Part shown: positions 12,029 through 22,250 of the stretch, piece after piece | Layout: every line of letters starts with the position of its first letter | Numbering within the stretch: position 1 is the stretch's first letter | Origin: Prunus persica | Lineage: Eukaryota > Streptophyta > Magnoliopsida > Rosales > Rosaceae | Direction of reading: 5' to 3' | Length of the DNA: 64,000 nt | NCBI RefSeq assembly: GCF_000346465.2 | Contig: NC_034015.1 | Location: 21,824,462 to 21,888,461 of the forward strand | Notes under the pieces: model-generated | Told to the model about the DNA's origin: nothing | The model's database searches: none | Seen by the model: only the letters and a program-made list of their open reading frames with translations | Program-made: the position numbers and the translations under genes

Positions 12029-12346
12029 GTATAGCCGAACGGCTATCCAATTAAATATTCGAATACATTTAAATAGTATAGCCGTGCGGCTGTACTATTA
12101 AAATATTCGAATATATTAAAACCGTATAGCCGCGCGGCTATACGTTTAAATTTTCGTATACATTTACAGCGTATAGCCGCGCGGCGATGCTCTTTAAATA
12201 TTAATATATTTTTAAGGTATAGCCGCTCGGCTATATGACTAAAATATTCGTATACATTTACAGAGTATAGCCGCGCGGCCATACTCTTTAAATATTAATA
12301 TATTTTAAAGTAGAGCCGCACGACTATACGCTTTAAATATTCTAAC
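12029..12346. repeat. Minisatellite: seven ~47-bp copies with a GC palindrome, inside the APO2 leader intron
   Basis: Copies begin at 12029, 12076, 12124, 12171, 12217, 12265 and 12310, each opening GTATAGCCGCGCGGCTATAC or a variant and continuing with an AT-rich part such as TTTAAATATTAATATATTT. The core AGCCGCGCGGCT is a perfect palindrome in the best copies. The array fills the part of the intron next to the 5' splice site, which lies at 12347/12346 (GTTAGA on the minus strand). Unit length varies from 45 to 48 bp, so the array is old enough to have drifted. It is not a CRISPR array. Confidence 0.93.
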
Positions 12347-12698
12347 CTGCACTAACCGGAGAATGGTAGATAATGGAGAAGATGAACCAAATTCATAGGT
12401 GGACCGTGGATCACTAAGCAAAACAAAGTATTGGACCTTAACAATAATGATAATGGATTTGCTGCGTCCTTTCAAGACCAGGAAGGAAGTGGAAAGGGAA
12501 GGGAACAAAATAGTATCGTGAAGGTGAAGGCTACTACTAAAATAAAGAAAAATTAACTTTTTTATAGGACAAAAAGGAGTGATTTTTGCTAAACCCATCT
12601 CTCTCTCTCTGCAAGTTCATTGCCTCCAAATCTAAACCTTTATCAGAGACACAGGACAGAACACAAAGGAGAGGCAGATAGAGAGGGAGAGAGAAGCC
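12347..12698. promoter_or_regulatory. Divergent promoter region between APO2 (-) and the NiCoT-like gene (+)
   Basis: The APO2 5' leader exon ends at 12347 (donor) and extends right to roughly 12540; the plus-strand gene starts translating at 12699. This leaves at most about 150 bp for two divergent promoters. Both products are plastid proteins. A CT-rich stretch (TCTCTCTCTC near 12600) resembles the Y-patch/GA elements common at plant start sites. No clear TATA box was seen. Confidence 0.5.
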
Positions 12699-14466
12699 AT
12701 GGAAAGGCTTCTGTTCTCTTCCTCCCCAACCCCTTTGAAACTCCATGTAAAACCCTCACCTTTTCTCCCTCCACTCGCTCGTATTGCCTCGGCCAAACTC
12801 AACTTTCCCGCTTCCCAACTGCCCAATCTCAGACGGGTCAGCTTGGTTTCCTGCAAACATCAAAACCCATCTCCAATTTTTTCTTCTTCTCCTTCTTCAT
12901 CAGCGCCGTCCAACATTTTACCGGCTCTCTCGCCGAACAGGCCGGAGTTGCCAAATCCGCAGATTATCAAGAAGATTGCAAATGGGGCTTCTACCCAACG
13001 CAAGGTAATGGACATCTCTTGTTTTAAATGACAGAAATTGATAAAAGATATGACTTTGATTAATTTTATGTTGTGGGGTTTCTTCGTTGTTATTGCTACA
13101 ATCATGTGTTGAAATGTAAACAATTGGTTTGATGAGTGATGAAATGTTTGGTTATTTTCCACGGAGTACTTTCTGATCCGAAATGTTGTCGTTGTCTGAT
13201 CCAAAATGTAGTTTATTTTGCCCTCTAAAACTTGCATAGTTTTGTAGTTTAGAATATGCAGTTTATTCATACCAGATTGTAACGTCTCAACGTGGACTCT
13301 GTGTTAGCAACTGCTTGTCTACTTGGTAGCACCCTCAAAGGAGGTTTAGATCTAATCTTTAAAAGAGAACTGCGGAATGTTAACAGAGAGTCACTGTGGT
13401 AATCATGGATTGAAGTAGGAACATAGGTTATACTGTGTACACAAGTTTCCGTTATTTCCATCTAAGTTTCGTATTTGGTTCTTGACTACTATATCCACAA
13501 CGACCACTATCAAAATGAGATAGATGGGGCGTCTGCAAATTCCCAGCTACAGTTTCACCTTTTATATGCGACCATTAATCCATTTGTTTTGACCAGATAA
13601 CTTACTTGTTATATTCTTTTGGTGATCAGGGCCTGATCACCAGGGCATTTGTTGTGCTTTCTGCCCTTGTTTTGATCTTAATACAACCAGCTTGTGCACC
13701 AGCGGCTTATGCATCCTTTCAAACTGCAACAAAGACAGGTAGCCCAGCTGCTGCTATCGGGGGAAGACTGATCCAGACTGAATTACTGAGTAGTGCATGG
13801 ACTGGGTTCTTAGCCGGTTGCTTACACACATTATCAGGTCCTGACCACTTAGCTGCTTTGGCTCCACTCTCAATTGGGCGCACCCGCATTGAAAGTGCTT
13901 TAGTTGGAGCCCTTTGGGGATGTGGCCATGACGCTGGCCAGGTTATCTTTGGCTTAATATTTCTACTACTAAAGGATCGGCTTCACATTGAAATTATCCG
14001 AACATGGGGCACAAGAGTTGTGGGCATTACTCTACTAGTTATTGGTGCCATGGGCATTAAGGAAGCTTCAGAAGTCTCAAGTCCTTGTGTTGCCTTAGAG
14101 AATGGAGAGTGTGATGCTAGTGTATATGAATCTCTAGAAAACCCTGCCGTTGGGAAGAAGAAGATTGGTTTTGCTACTTTTGCCACTGGAATTGTCCATG
14201 GGCTGCAGCCAGATGCATTGATGATGGTCTTGCCCACTCTTGCTTTGCCATCTCGCGTTGCTGGTGCCGCATTTCTGGTTATGTTTTTAGTTGGGACCGT
14301 AGTTGCAATGGGAAGCTATACAGTCTTTCTTGGCTCATGTAGTCAGGCACTAAAGGATAGAGTTCCCAGAATAACAGAGAAACTGACATGGGCTTCTTCC
14401 CTGGTTGCAATTGCCCTTGGATCTGCCATAATCATCAGCCAGTTATTCGGGTATAGCCTGTATTAG
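12699..14466 (+). CDS. Plastid-targeted NiCoT/UreH-like metal transporter family protein
   Basis: Two exons, 12699..13004 and 13630..14466, giving 380 residues. The first ~100 residues (Ser/Pro-rich, starting MERLLFSSSPTP) look like a chloroplast transit peptide. The rest is a polytopic membrane protein with about six hydrophobic segments. The motif AGCLHTLSGPDHLAALAPLS near the first membrane helix is the H-x5-D-H type histidine/aspartate signature of nickel/cobalt permeases and UreH-like proteins; a second conserved site is GIVHGLQPDALMMVLP. The plant members are annotated as high-affinity nickel-transport family proteins, but the transported metal has not been settled to my knowledge, so substrate is left open. 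The gene is divergent from APO2 and a TRIM element lies just downstream. Confidence 0.85.
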
Positions 14467-14658
14467 TATTTTTGAGCGAGTAAAGATTGACATTTCCAGG
14501 CTTCTCCACGAGTGTTAGATAAAAGATCTTAGAAGGATTATTCGATTTGTTTAGAGCAAAAGTTCATCTGCTCAGCACCTTTTCTCAGTGAGAGTACCAT
14601 CTTCTTTTTTCTTCTCTTTTTTAATTGAAGCTTTTTACAGTTTTTACAGTTTTAGTAT

Positions 14659-15004
14659 TGTTGAGAGTGTTTGTCCCACATTGAAATGTTAAGGGACCTA
14701 GCCTGGGCTTATAAGGAGTTGGGCTACTCCCCCCATTGCCAATTGGTTTTGGGGTGGAACCTCAACTTTCTTCATGGTATCAGAGCAAGGCTTCACGTGT
14801 TGGGCCCAACGGCCACACGTGCTCCCACGTCACCCAATATGTGTTGTCCACGTGTTAGGCTTGAAAGTTCGCCACACGTGCGGGAGCATGTTGAGAGTGT
14901 TTGTCTCACATTGAAATGTTAAGGGACCTAGCCTGGGCTTATAAGGAGTTGGGCTACTCCCCCCATTGTCAATTGGTTTTGGAGTGGAACCTCAACTTTC
15001 TTCA
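14659..15004 (+). mobile_element. TRIM/SMART-like LTR retrotransposon (346 bp)
   Basis: Two near-identical 116-bp terminal repeats (14659-14774 and 14889-15004), each beginning TGTTGAGAGTGTTTGTC and ending TTTCTTCA (TG...CA). Directly after the left repeat is TGGTATCAGAGCAAGGCTT, the classic primer-binding site for initiator tRNA-Met. The internal part is only 114 bp, with no coding capacity, and carries several ACGTG cores (for example 14794, 14817 and 14850). A short purine stretch CGGGAGCA precedes the right repeat. I see no matching 5-bp target duplication (left flank AGTAT, right flank GGCAA). The repeats differ at about three positions, indicating a fairly recent insertion. Confidence 0.9.
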
Positions 15005-15842
15005 GGCAACCCTTCCACAAATGTAATATTTTTACGGTAGAAATCAAGATTGGTTTAACGATTTGCTTTATATTTCATGTTTAATCTTTATCCAGCCAAG
15101 TCGTTCTATGTTGTTGCTCCAGCTGTTCATAGCAGTTATCAACCAGGGGAATGTAAATTCTGCATCCAAACCATGCTGATCCATAGTTGGAAGTGCTCAA
15201 CCTTTTACCGATTTCCAAGTGTCTACCGTGAAATTTGTACTGTTTTTTTCTCTTTAATATACAAACAAACGGATTTTGGAATGATACTTTAACATGTGTG
15301 AACCTTAAGAATCCACCATTTCAATTAGAAATAAAAAGAAAATAGCCAAGAGAACGACAGAATCCAAATTCGAAAAGATAACAATTTCCGGGGATGCATG
15401 GTTTAATATTGATGAGAGTCTGGTTGAATCCGATGTTTTCCGGCCACTAGTCAGTCAGTGCAACGTGCTGACAATGCATATGAGAATTCAAATAATCATC
15501 ATTATCATTCCAATTGACAAATCTTTTGGGGAGTTTGGATTCACATCATACACAACTAACTAGAAGAAAGAAGCTCGGGAATTAGAGCATGCCGTTTTTT
15601 TTTCTTTCTTCCTTTTAAGGTTAAGAAAAGATGTCAAAGTGTCAAATTTTGTGCTATGGTTCACTCAAAAAAATTAAAAATTAAAAATAAATCAATGAAA
15701 GAAAAGGCATTACAATTCTTTCTTCATTTTATGTCTCGCTAAAATAAAGCAATCCCACTCGCGGGTTACACATTTGAACATGAAGAACTGGGCAGCAAAG
15801 CTGAATGTTGAATGCAACTCAGGTCATCGAAGTTGATTTGCA
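15005..15842. other. Convergent intergenic region (NiCoT-like and PIS 3' sides)
   Basis: No gene seen. The stretch right of about 15700 is probably the 3' UTR of the minus-strand PIS gene. The open frame at 15077-15292 has no family resemblance. Confidence 0.4.
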
Positions 15843-18688
15843 TTAGGGGCTCTGCTTTTTGTTGATATCATGAAGCACGCACACATCTGCTGCTGTCTTC
15901 AACTGAAATCATGAAATGAATTTCAAAACAATCCAGATAAGAAGATTTTTTTTTTTTTCTTTGGTCGAACAGGTAGGAGGAATTAGATGACTTAAACTTG
16001 AAAAAGTTGATTAGCTAGATTAAATTTAAAAGAACATTTGGACGACAAACTACCAAGAAAACTTGGGTAGGACTGACTAAACTATCAATTTCTTTTAGGG
16101 GAACCTCAACTATTTGTCAACACAAAGTAATTCTTCATTTTCAGACAGTAAACAGATAGCCATAGTCTACCTGTATAAGATTGACTGCTTGCTTGACGGC
16201 CCATCCAAATAAACTCAAACCAACAAGAACAGAAAGAGGTGTAATATGCTTTGCAAGTCCAGTTAAGACCTGAAACAGGGAAATTCAGAAACAAAAATAA
16301 TCTGGGTACTTCCTCTTTATATCTTAAAAAACAGCACTTACATCAATCAAGCTCTCGGTTTCGTTCTTTGCAAGAAGAAATAGAATTATATAAAGCACCT
16401 GCAGAGTAAATACTCAAATTTAGAGAAGAGTCACAACTACCACTATTGAAAGATTTCCGTACGTAGATAGGCAAACCAATTTACACTTACCTCACAAGCT
16501 ACACAACAGTAAGCCATAAACATCCGATTCCCGTAGTATGCTTTAAAAAGCCAATTAGTGCTGTCTTTCACATCCTTGTGACTAGCCTTGCCTAACAGGA
16601 AAGTACTGCAAATAAATGAACTAAAGTGTTAACAAAATAAAACTTTCTCAAAAAATAACCCAATTCATCCCATACATAAATTAATTAAAAAGAAAAAGAA
16701 AATAACCTGTACATCTGCAGCCAGTGGCTGGCAATATCTAAGGCAAGCAATGAAAGGAAAACAAAGCCAGGCCTGCATTAAAATCCCACCACAAGCTAAG
16801 ACAAACATGCATGTATAGTTATAGCAACTTGTAGACCATAAATAAAGGGTGGTGATTTTTCCACTCCCCTTTTGTCCACATACACTCCATTCTGTTTTTT
16901 AATACTTTTAACTATAACAAAAAAGGGAGTGTAAGTGAACAAAAGAGTGGGAACATACAATTTCCAACAAAGGGAGTGTAAGTGGACAAAAGCAGAGTGG
17001 AAAAATCAGCTCCCTAAATAAAATGTCTTACCGGTATACTTGTGAAAGAACTACCAAGAGACACGCAGTGCTTATCCTGAGATACAAGACATTAATCAAT
17101 ACGGTGATTACCAATCTAGCTAAATCATTTCAGCAATACTATGTTTCTTGTGCACGTGCATGCACCTGCGTGGGTGCGCATGCACATGTATCTTACTGTG
17201 GATTAGAGGACTGATGTAGGTTAACTCAGGCTATTCAATTTTGAGGATTGGTGTTGTCTGATCGAATGTTGGCACTGTTTGTCAATGTGGATCTATTGCA
17301 GATCCACTGAGATGTATTTTCAGTAACTGCTGTGTATAGTTTAGGCTATTGCAATAAAGTCATTATGAGATTACCTATCTGTCACCATGTCCAAAACAGC
17401 TCCAAAGGTTGAAACTGAGCCAGGAAGGGAAACAAAGATGTATTAAGATAATTGAATCAAATATGCAAACCACAAAATTCTTCATTACTTTACAATCAGG
17501 AAACTGAAAACAAGGAGAGCACTTCAGTAATGAAATTATTTAAAGCTCAATACAATACAGAGGCTTCTACCAATACTATACTGCAATCTCTAAATAAGGA
17601 GTACACTAATAAATAATTCATGATGTTTGGAGATCAATTTTTTTTAAATGTATTTATACCTATATTATCTAGCTCTGCAGAAAGTACAACTTGAAAATAA
17701 TTCAAGTCACACCCACTATGTACAGTGAAAAAGTATGAACGAGAGTCAGGAAATGTATCTACTTATATAGCTGAAAGGAAAAGGGTTGGTGAAGACCAAA
17801 TGATACTGATACATTTGTATTGAGTGGATTCTTTTAATGATAATCATTTTGACATTATACAAATCACACTTGGTATCTGTACCGACTTACAACAAGTTGT
17901 TTCTATAAATGTATATATGCACAAACAACGCAATCTTCCTATCAAAAAACAAAAGTGCAAGCTACAGAAACTCTCATACCTTGATTGAATTTACGAGCAC
18001 ACCAACCATCTACGCCATCACAGACAAAGCTGGAACAGCAAACTTAATCATATATTATACCCAACATAGACATTGAAAAAGATACAGTGCAAAAACTAAG
18101 GTTTCATTTGGACTGCGTATTTGAAATGAGAGATTTAGATTTCACGATTTAGTTTAAAGTTTATTTGCATCAAATGTTTAGTAAAGAAAAACTCAAAAAG
18201 AGAGAGTTGTCACACTTTTGGTTGTGGATTATTATTATTATTTAAGTGGTTAAGAGGTGAATACTCATATTTTCTTGCGCATTTGAAACCCTCCATCAAC
18301 CCTAAAATAAACTTTTAAAATCTCATATAAAATGTTACAGTAAATGCAAATCTCTTCTTCTAAATCCACAAGTCCAAACAACATAAATGAATTTTTCAAA
18401 AGCATTAATTCTCACCTGACAAAATAGAGAATAGAGAAAAGCTGCTTGTTGGAGAAGCACTGAGCAAACGCAAAACAGTTCATAAGAACCCTTATGTACC
18501 CTGCATTCCCAGTAAACGTACAATCATTTTGAATAAAACAAAGACATCTTTAGTTGACTGTAGTTCTAAAGTAACTTGCTTTAAGAACATATAACCAAAA
18601 CAATGAAATACTCACCAATTATATTGGGTATGTATAGGTAGACATCAAGTTTTGTTAACCTTCGTTGTGTTACAGATTTCTTGGCCAT
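15843..18688 (-). CDS. PIS1: CDP-diacylglycerol--inositol 3-phosphatidyltransferase (phosphatidylinositol synthase)
   Basis: Makes phosphatidylinositol from CDP-diacylglycerol and myo-inositol in the ER membrane. Ten short exons on the minus strand: 18616..18688, 18416..18500, 17980..18029, 17375..17414, 17032..17076, 16707..16772, 16491..16605, 16342..16398, 16171..16269, 15843..15902; the total is 229 residues against 227 in Arabidopsis. Start MAKKSVTQRRLTKLDVYLY. The CDP-alcohol phosphatidyltransferase motif D-G-x2-A-R-x8-G-x3-D-x3-D is complete across exons 3-4 (DGWCARKFNQVSTFGAVLD then MVTD). Hydrophobic segments and the C-terminal KTAADVCVLHD are as in the family. Most exons are too short to show as open frames. 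A leader intron lies at 18752..18916 and a MITE sits in the intron between exons 5 and 6. Confidence 0.95.
16847..17014. mobile_element. 168-bp MITE with perfect 8-bp target duplication, in a PIS intron
   Basis: Terminal inverted repeats start GGGTGGTGATTTTTCCACTC and, read from the other end, GGGAGCTGATTTTTCCACTC. The target duplication TAAATAAA is exact on both sides (16839-16846 and 17015-17022). The interior carries an internal repeat of GGGAGTGTAAGTGRACAAAA and no ORF. An 8-bp duplication points to a hAT-type element. The insertion lies only 8 bases inside the 5' splice site (donor GTAAGACA at 17031, minus strand). Confidence 0.88.
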
Positions 18689-20712
18689 TGAAACTTCCTT
18701 TTTAAACTTGAATTACATAAAATGCATTGAATTTGCCAATAAATGTTGCCCCTGCACACAAATGCAAATTTTTCTTACTATAACCCATTACCCATACTCT
18801 TGCATGTCTATACGAAGAAGCAACACTAAACAAAAATAAAACAAACAATAATCACACAAAATTAACTTAATGGAGGCATAAGATGGCAATTAGTGGAAAA
18901 TAAGAACCAAATCTACCTTTTGGAGTCCTCCTTTCACCTCGACAGCGGAGATCGCAATGCAATCACTGCAGGCGCTAACCCTAATACTCTGATTCCCCTT
19001 TCTCTCTCTGCAAGCCCTGATTGGAAATGATGGAGCACGATGACTCAGATACGTAGCTTGTTTACATCAACTTAGCATAGGGTTACATTGCGACCCACAA
19101 CGGCGGAGATCGCAATGTAATCACCTTCTGGGTCTTAGGGTTACATTGCAAGCCCTAAAACCAGAGCTTTCATCGATTAGCATGAACCAGAGCTTTCAAT
19201 CACATGTAACAAAAAGAGTACCAAAACAAATCAGATCATACCTCTTCCATAGATTGATCTTCAGCTCGTAGCCCAGTAAACCACCAGAACAGAGGCAATT
19301 GGTGACGAAAATGAAGTTAAATATCTGCACATTCGATACAAAATGGGTTAAACTGAACAAATGAACAAAAAATTAAAATTTTAAAATATATAATAAAAAC
19401 CTAATAATCTGCTAAATTAGGGCAAATCAATATTTTTTCTTCCTTTGAAAATTTGAATCAAAACCCATAAATAATCACCTCGGAAATGGAACAGGATTCG
19501 ACGATTCGTGACTAAAATTGTAACAGAGAGTGAGAGAGAAATCGGGACTGAGGGAGAGGAGAGATTATTCGAGGAAATGGAGGGATTCAAGGTGTTAGGA
19601 GGAATCGGGTGTCTGAAGAAGAGAGAGATCGGCGGTGGTGATGGGCGGACGGAGAGAATCGCCGGCGTTTGGATGTTACGGTTCCGGACAAAGTGAGAGA
19701 AACGAGAAGGATGGGAAGGGTGTCGAGTGTGGAGACTGAGAGGTTGCGTGGAGAGATGTTACGGTTAGGCTTAGTGAACCGTTCGGGTGTGGACAACCCT
19801 ATGATAATACATGGATTCAGCATAGAATGAGCGGCACGTTTAATATTATCTGGACACCAAACGCACTGAGAGCAAATTGATGGTGGATTAGCTTAGATCA
19901 TGGCCAGCTCGAGGGTTTTGATCACACTCTTTGGAAAGAACTTCTCTAGGGCATCATCCCAATTACTCCTTTGAGCCCTTATTTTTTTTCATGCAAGCTT
20001 ATATAGAAATCAAAGTTAAATACTCTTAACAATTTGAGTTAGAACCTTCTATAATAAAAGTAGCCATACAATTACGAATCACACAACGAAAAATCAATTC
20101 CTTACTTATCAAGCATGGAATGAAATGCAAGTAAAGTATATGTCTAACACAAAGTTCTGGTTTTTCAATTTTGTTTTACCATTTCAAATACTTCAGAGAC
20201 ACAATAAGCACAATCAAAATTTAAAATTTTAGAATCTTATCCTTATGCACAACTTGGGGAATGAAAGGCAATTCTATTTGTGTATTAACTTGCTTGTGAA
20301 ATGAATTTAATCAATTAATAATATTATGTGGATGGATGCAGTGACCCTGGCTATTAGAGACACAAGGAGGACTTGGTTTTCTTCCAATTTGGCAAAGATC
20401 AGCACAGATTTTATTTACCTGTAAAAGAAGGAAAACAGGCCAAATTGATGCATGAGATATATTGTATATAGAAAGAAAAACATTTTGGGGTGGTCAAAAT
20501 ACTCCTCATCAAAAATTGAAATGCACACCACACCACTCATTGGGAAAGTGAATGGCCGTTTTAGATTTTTTCCTTTAAATAAATTGATTTCTTCACATTT
20601 ACAGCCCCAACTTCAAAATCAAAAGCTGACAATGGGCATTTCACTGCTGAAACGTGGCGATCATGAATGGCTTCGGGTCCTCCAAACCCAAGGCCCATAC
20701 CAAACCTAACGG
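18689..20712. other. PIS leader region and spacer to the ENODL gene
   Basis: The first part holds the PIS 5' leader with an intron (18752..18916) and further donor/acceptor-like pairs (minus strand near 19241 and 19326, and near 19480), consistent with a multi-exon leader. Around 19079-19126 the words GGTTACATTGCGA and TCGCAATGTAATCACC form an imperfect inverted repeat, and CGGAGATCGCAATG also occurs at about 18945. From about 19850 to 20700 I see no structure. Confidence 0.45.
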
Positions 20713-20713
20713 C

Positions 20714-20722
20714 TATATATAA
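20714..20722 (+). promoter_or_regulatory. Probable TATA box of the ENODL gene
   Basis: TATATATAA about 82-90 bases before the chosen ATG at 20804, leaving a leader of roughly 55 bases (start expected near 20745). Inferred from position and sequence only. Confidence 0.55.
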
Positions 20723-20803
20723 TAACCCTAGTGGAACCAAAACTCTACAACTACAACTATCTATCTCTCTCGTGTTTGAAAATTGAATCGTAGGAGCATA
20801 GCA

Positions 20804-21696
20804 ATGACTTACTTGAGAATCAGCATTCTAGTATTGTCCCTTGTCTTTCTGTCATTTGCCTTCTCTGAAGCCAAAGAAGTTATCGTTGGAGGAAAAGATA
20901 TTTCTTGGAACGTTGACTCTTCCAAGACCCTGAATAAATGGGTGCAGAATAAACGTTTCAGAGTTGGCGATCAACTCAGTAATTTCATACCTTTCAATCC
21001 CCCTTCTGGCTTCTTTTAAATTTTTATGATTCACGACTCATCATAATTGTATAACATGTATTTTGCCAGCACCTATGGATTGTTATTCTAGTTTTTATTT
21101 AGGAGCATAATCAGAACTTAGAACCTCAAGTGTAGAGATAAGTACTCTTAATCATTTATAAGTTTCTTACAATAACCCCCACTTGTTATGTTGTGTTTCC
21201 ATTTTTTTGTTCGTTTCATGTACATTAGTATTTTCAATTCACTTTTTCCATATTATTTTCTGATCCAAATCATATATATGCAACACTAATTAAGTTTACC
21301 ACTTGTTATGTATTTATGTAATTTTAATTTTGGTACACAGAATGGAAATCGGACAAGGACAGTGACTCTGTGCTGCAAGTGACAAAGGAAGACTACGAGA
21401 GCTGCGAGACATCGAAGCCAGTCAAAGCAAATGTGACGGAGATCACGTTGGACCAGGCAGGGCCATTCTACTTCATCAGTGGGGTTAAGGAGCATTGTGA
21501 CAAGGGCCTCAAGCTCGTTGCGATTGCTAAGCCTCCCGTACATGTGTCTCCCTCACCATCACCGGCTACCCCTATAGGGCCAGTTGCAGGGCCAGCTGCA
21601 CCACCATCCACCAATGCTGCAGCGGCCCCTGGGTTCAGTTTGAGTAATGGGATTTTGGGCTTTGCAATTGGGCTAGTTGGGATTGCTTTGATTTGA
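20804..21696 (+). CDS. ENODL: Early nodulin-like protein (phytocyanin family), GPI-anchor type
   Basis: Exons 20804..20978 and 21341..21696 give 176 residues. A signal peptide (about residues 1-24, TYLRISILVLSLVFLSFAFS) is followed by the plastocyanin-like domain (KEVIVGGKDISWNV to KGLKLVAIA), a Pro/Ser/Ala-rich arabinogalactan-type linker (PSPSPATPIGPVAGP) and a hydrophobic C-terminus typical of a GPI-anchor signal. The two cysteines of the conserved disulfide are present (DYESC and KEHCD). The copper-ligand histidines are not: the position usually HxFxC reads FYFISG. This makes it an early nodulin-like protein rather than a blue copper protein; it acts at the outer face of the plasma membrane, role unknown. 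An N-glycosylation site NVT is present. The true start is the ATG at 20804, in good context. Confidence 0.92.
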
Positions 21697-22122
21697 TTTG
21701 ATTTGATTTGATTTGAGAGAGTGAGGGGAAGGGAGATGTAAACTTGGATTAGTATAATATTGGTAATTTTGAAGTTTCAATTGGCTATAGGGGTTTTCAA
21801 TATGTATGCTCATTGCTCTCAAATAACCTTTTATTTACGTACCAATTTATTTGCATTATAAAATTCCCTTGATTTTTGAAGTTTTTCAAATTCGTCTATC
21901 TTTTAGTGTTGATGTTTATTTGTTGGATCAACTACATAAAATAAAAGCATTGGATCACTTTCCTAATCACCTTCTCTCTTGACAAAAGGGTTACGTGTCA
22001 TCCACCTAGGACGCCAAGTCATCATTATCTTATTCCTAATGAGAGGTCCAAGAACTCCAAAGCATGAAGATTGAAGAGCACTCTGCAACTCACCTGCACC
22101 TCTCAATTAAAAACGTTCCATC
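21697..22122. other. Spacer between ENODL and HPR1
   Basis: Begins with the ENODL 3' UTR; a TTTGA pentamer is repeated about five times across the stop codon (21688-21715). The right half is the HPR1 promoter, with an ACGTGTC core near 21993. Confidence 0.45.
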
Positions 22123-22130
22123 TCTATATA
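22123..22130 (+). promoter_or_regulatory. Probable TATA box of HPR1
   Basis: TCTATATA about 120 bases before the HPR1 start codon at 22251; transcription start would fall near 22155. Inferred. Confidence 0.5.
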
Positions 22131-22250
22131 GTCAATAAGTCCACTATATCACAAAGTCACCAGTATATCATCACAGTTAAACCAGAAATTTAAAGAGCTC
22201 TCTGCTTCTACAGTCAGCATTCTCTCTCAGTTAGCTGCTGACAAGCTTTC

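Noticed and set aside
12029..12346. Regular repeat array as a possible CRISPR array or coding repeat
   Set aside because: No constant repeat with unique spacers: the whole 47-bp unit repeats with drift. It lies in a plant intron and its translation (AARLY...) is only a by-product.
20783..20803. Upstream extension of the ENODL frame
   Set aside because: It would start at TTG; the ATG at 20804 begins a normal signal peptide.
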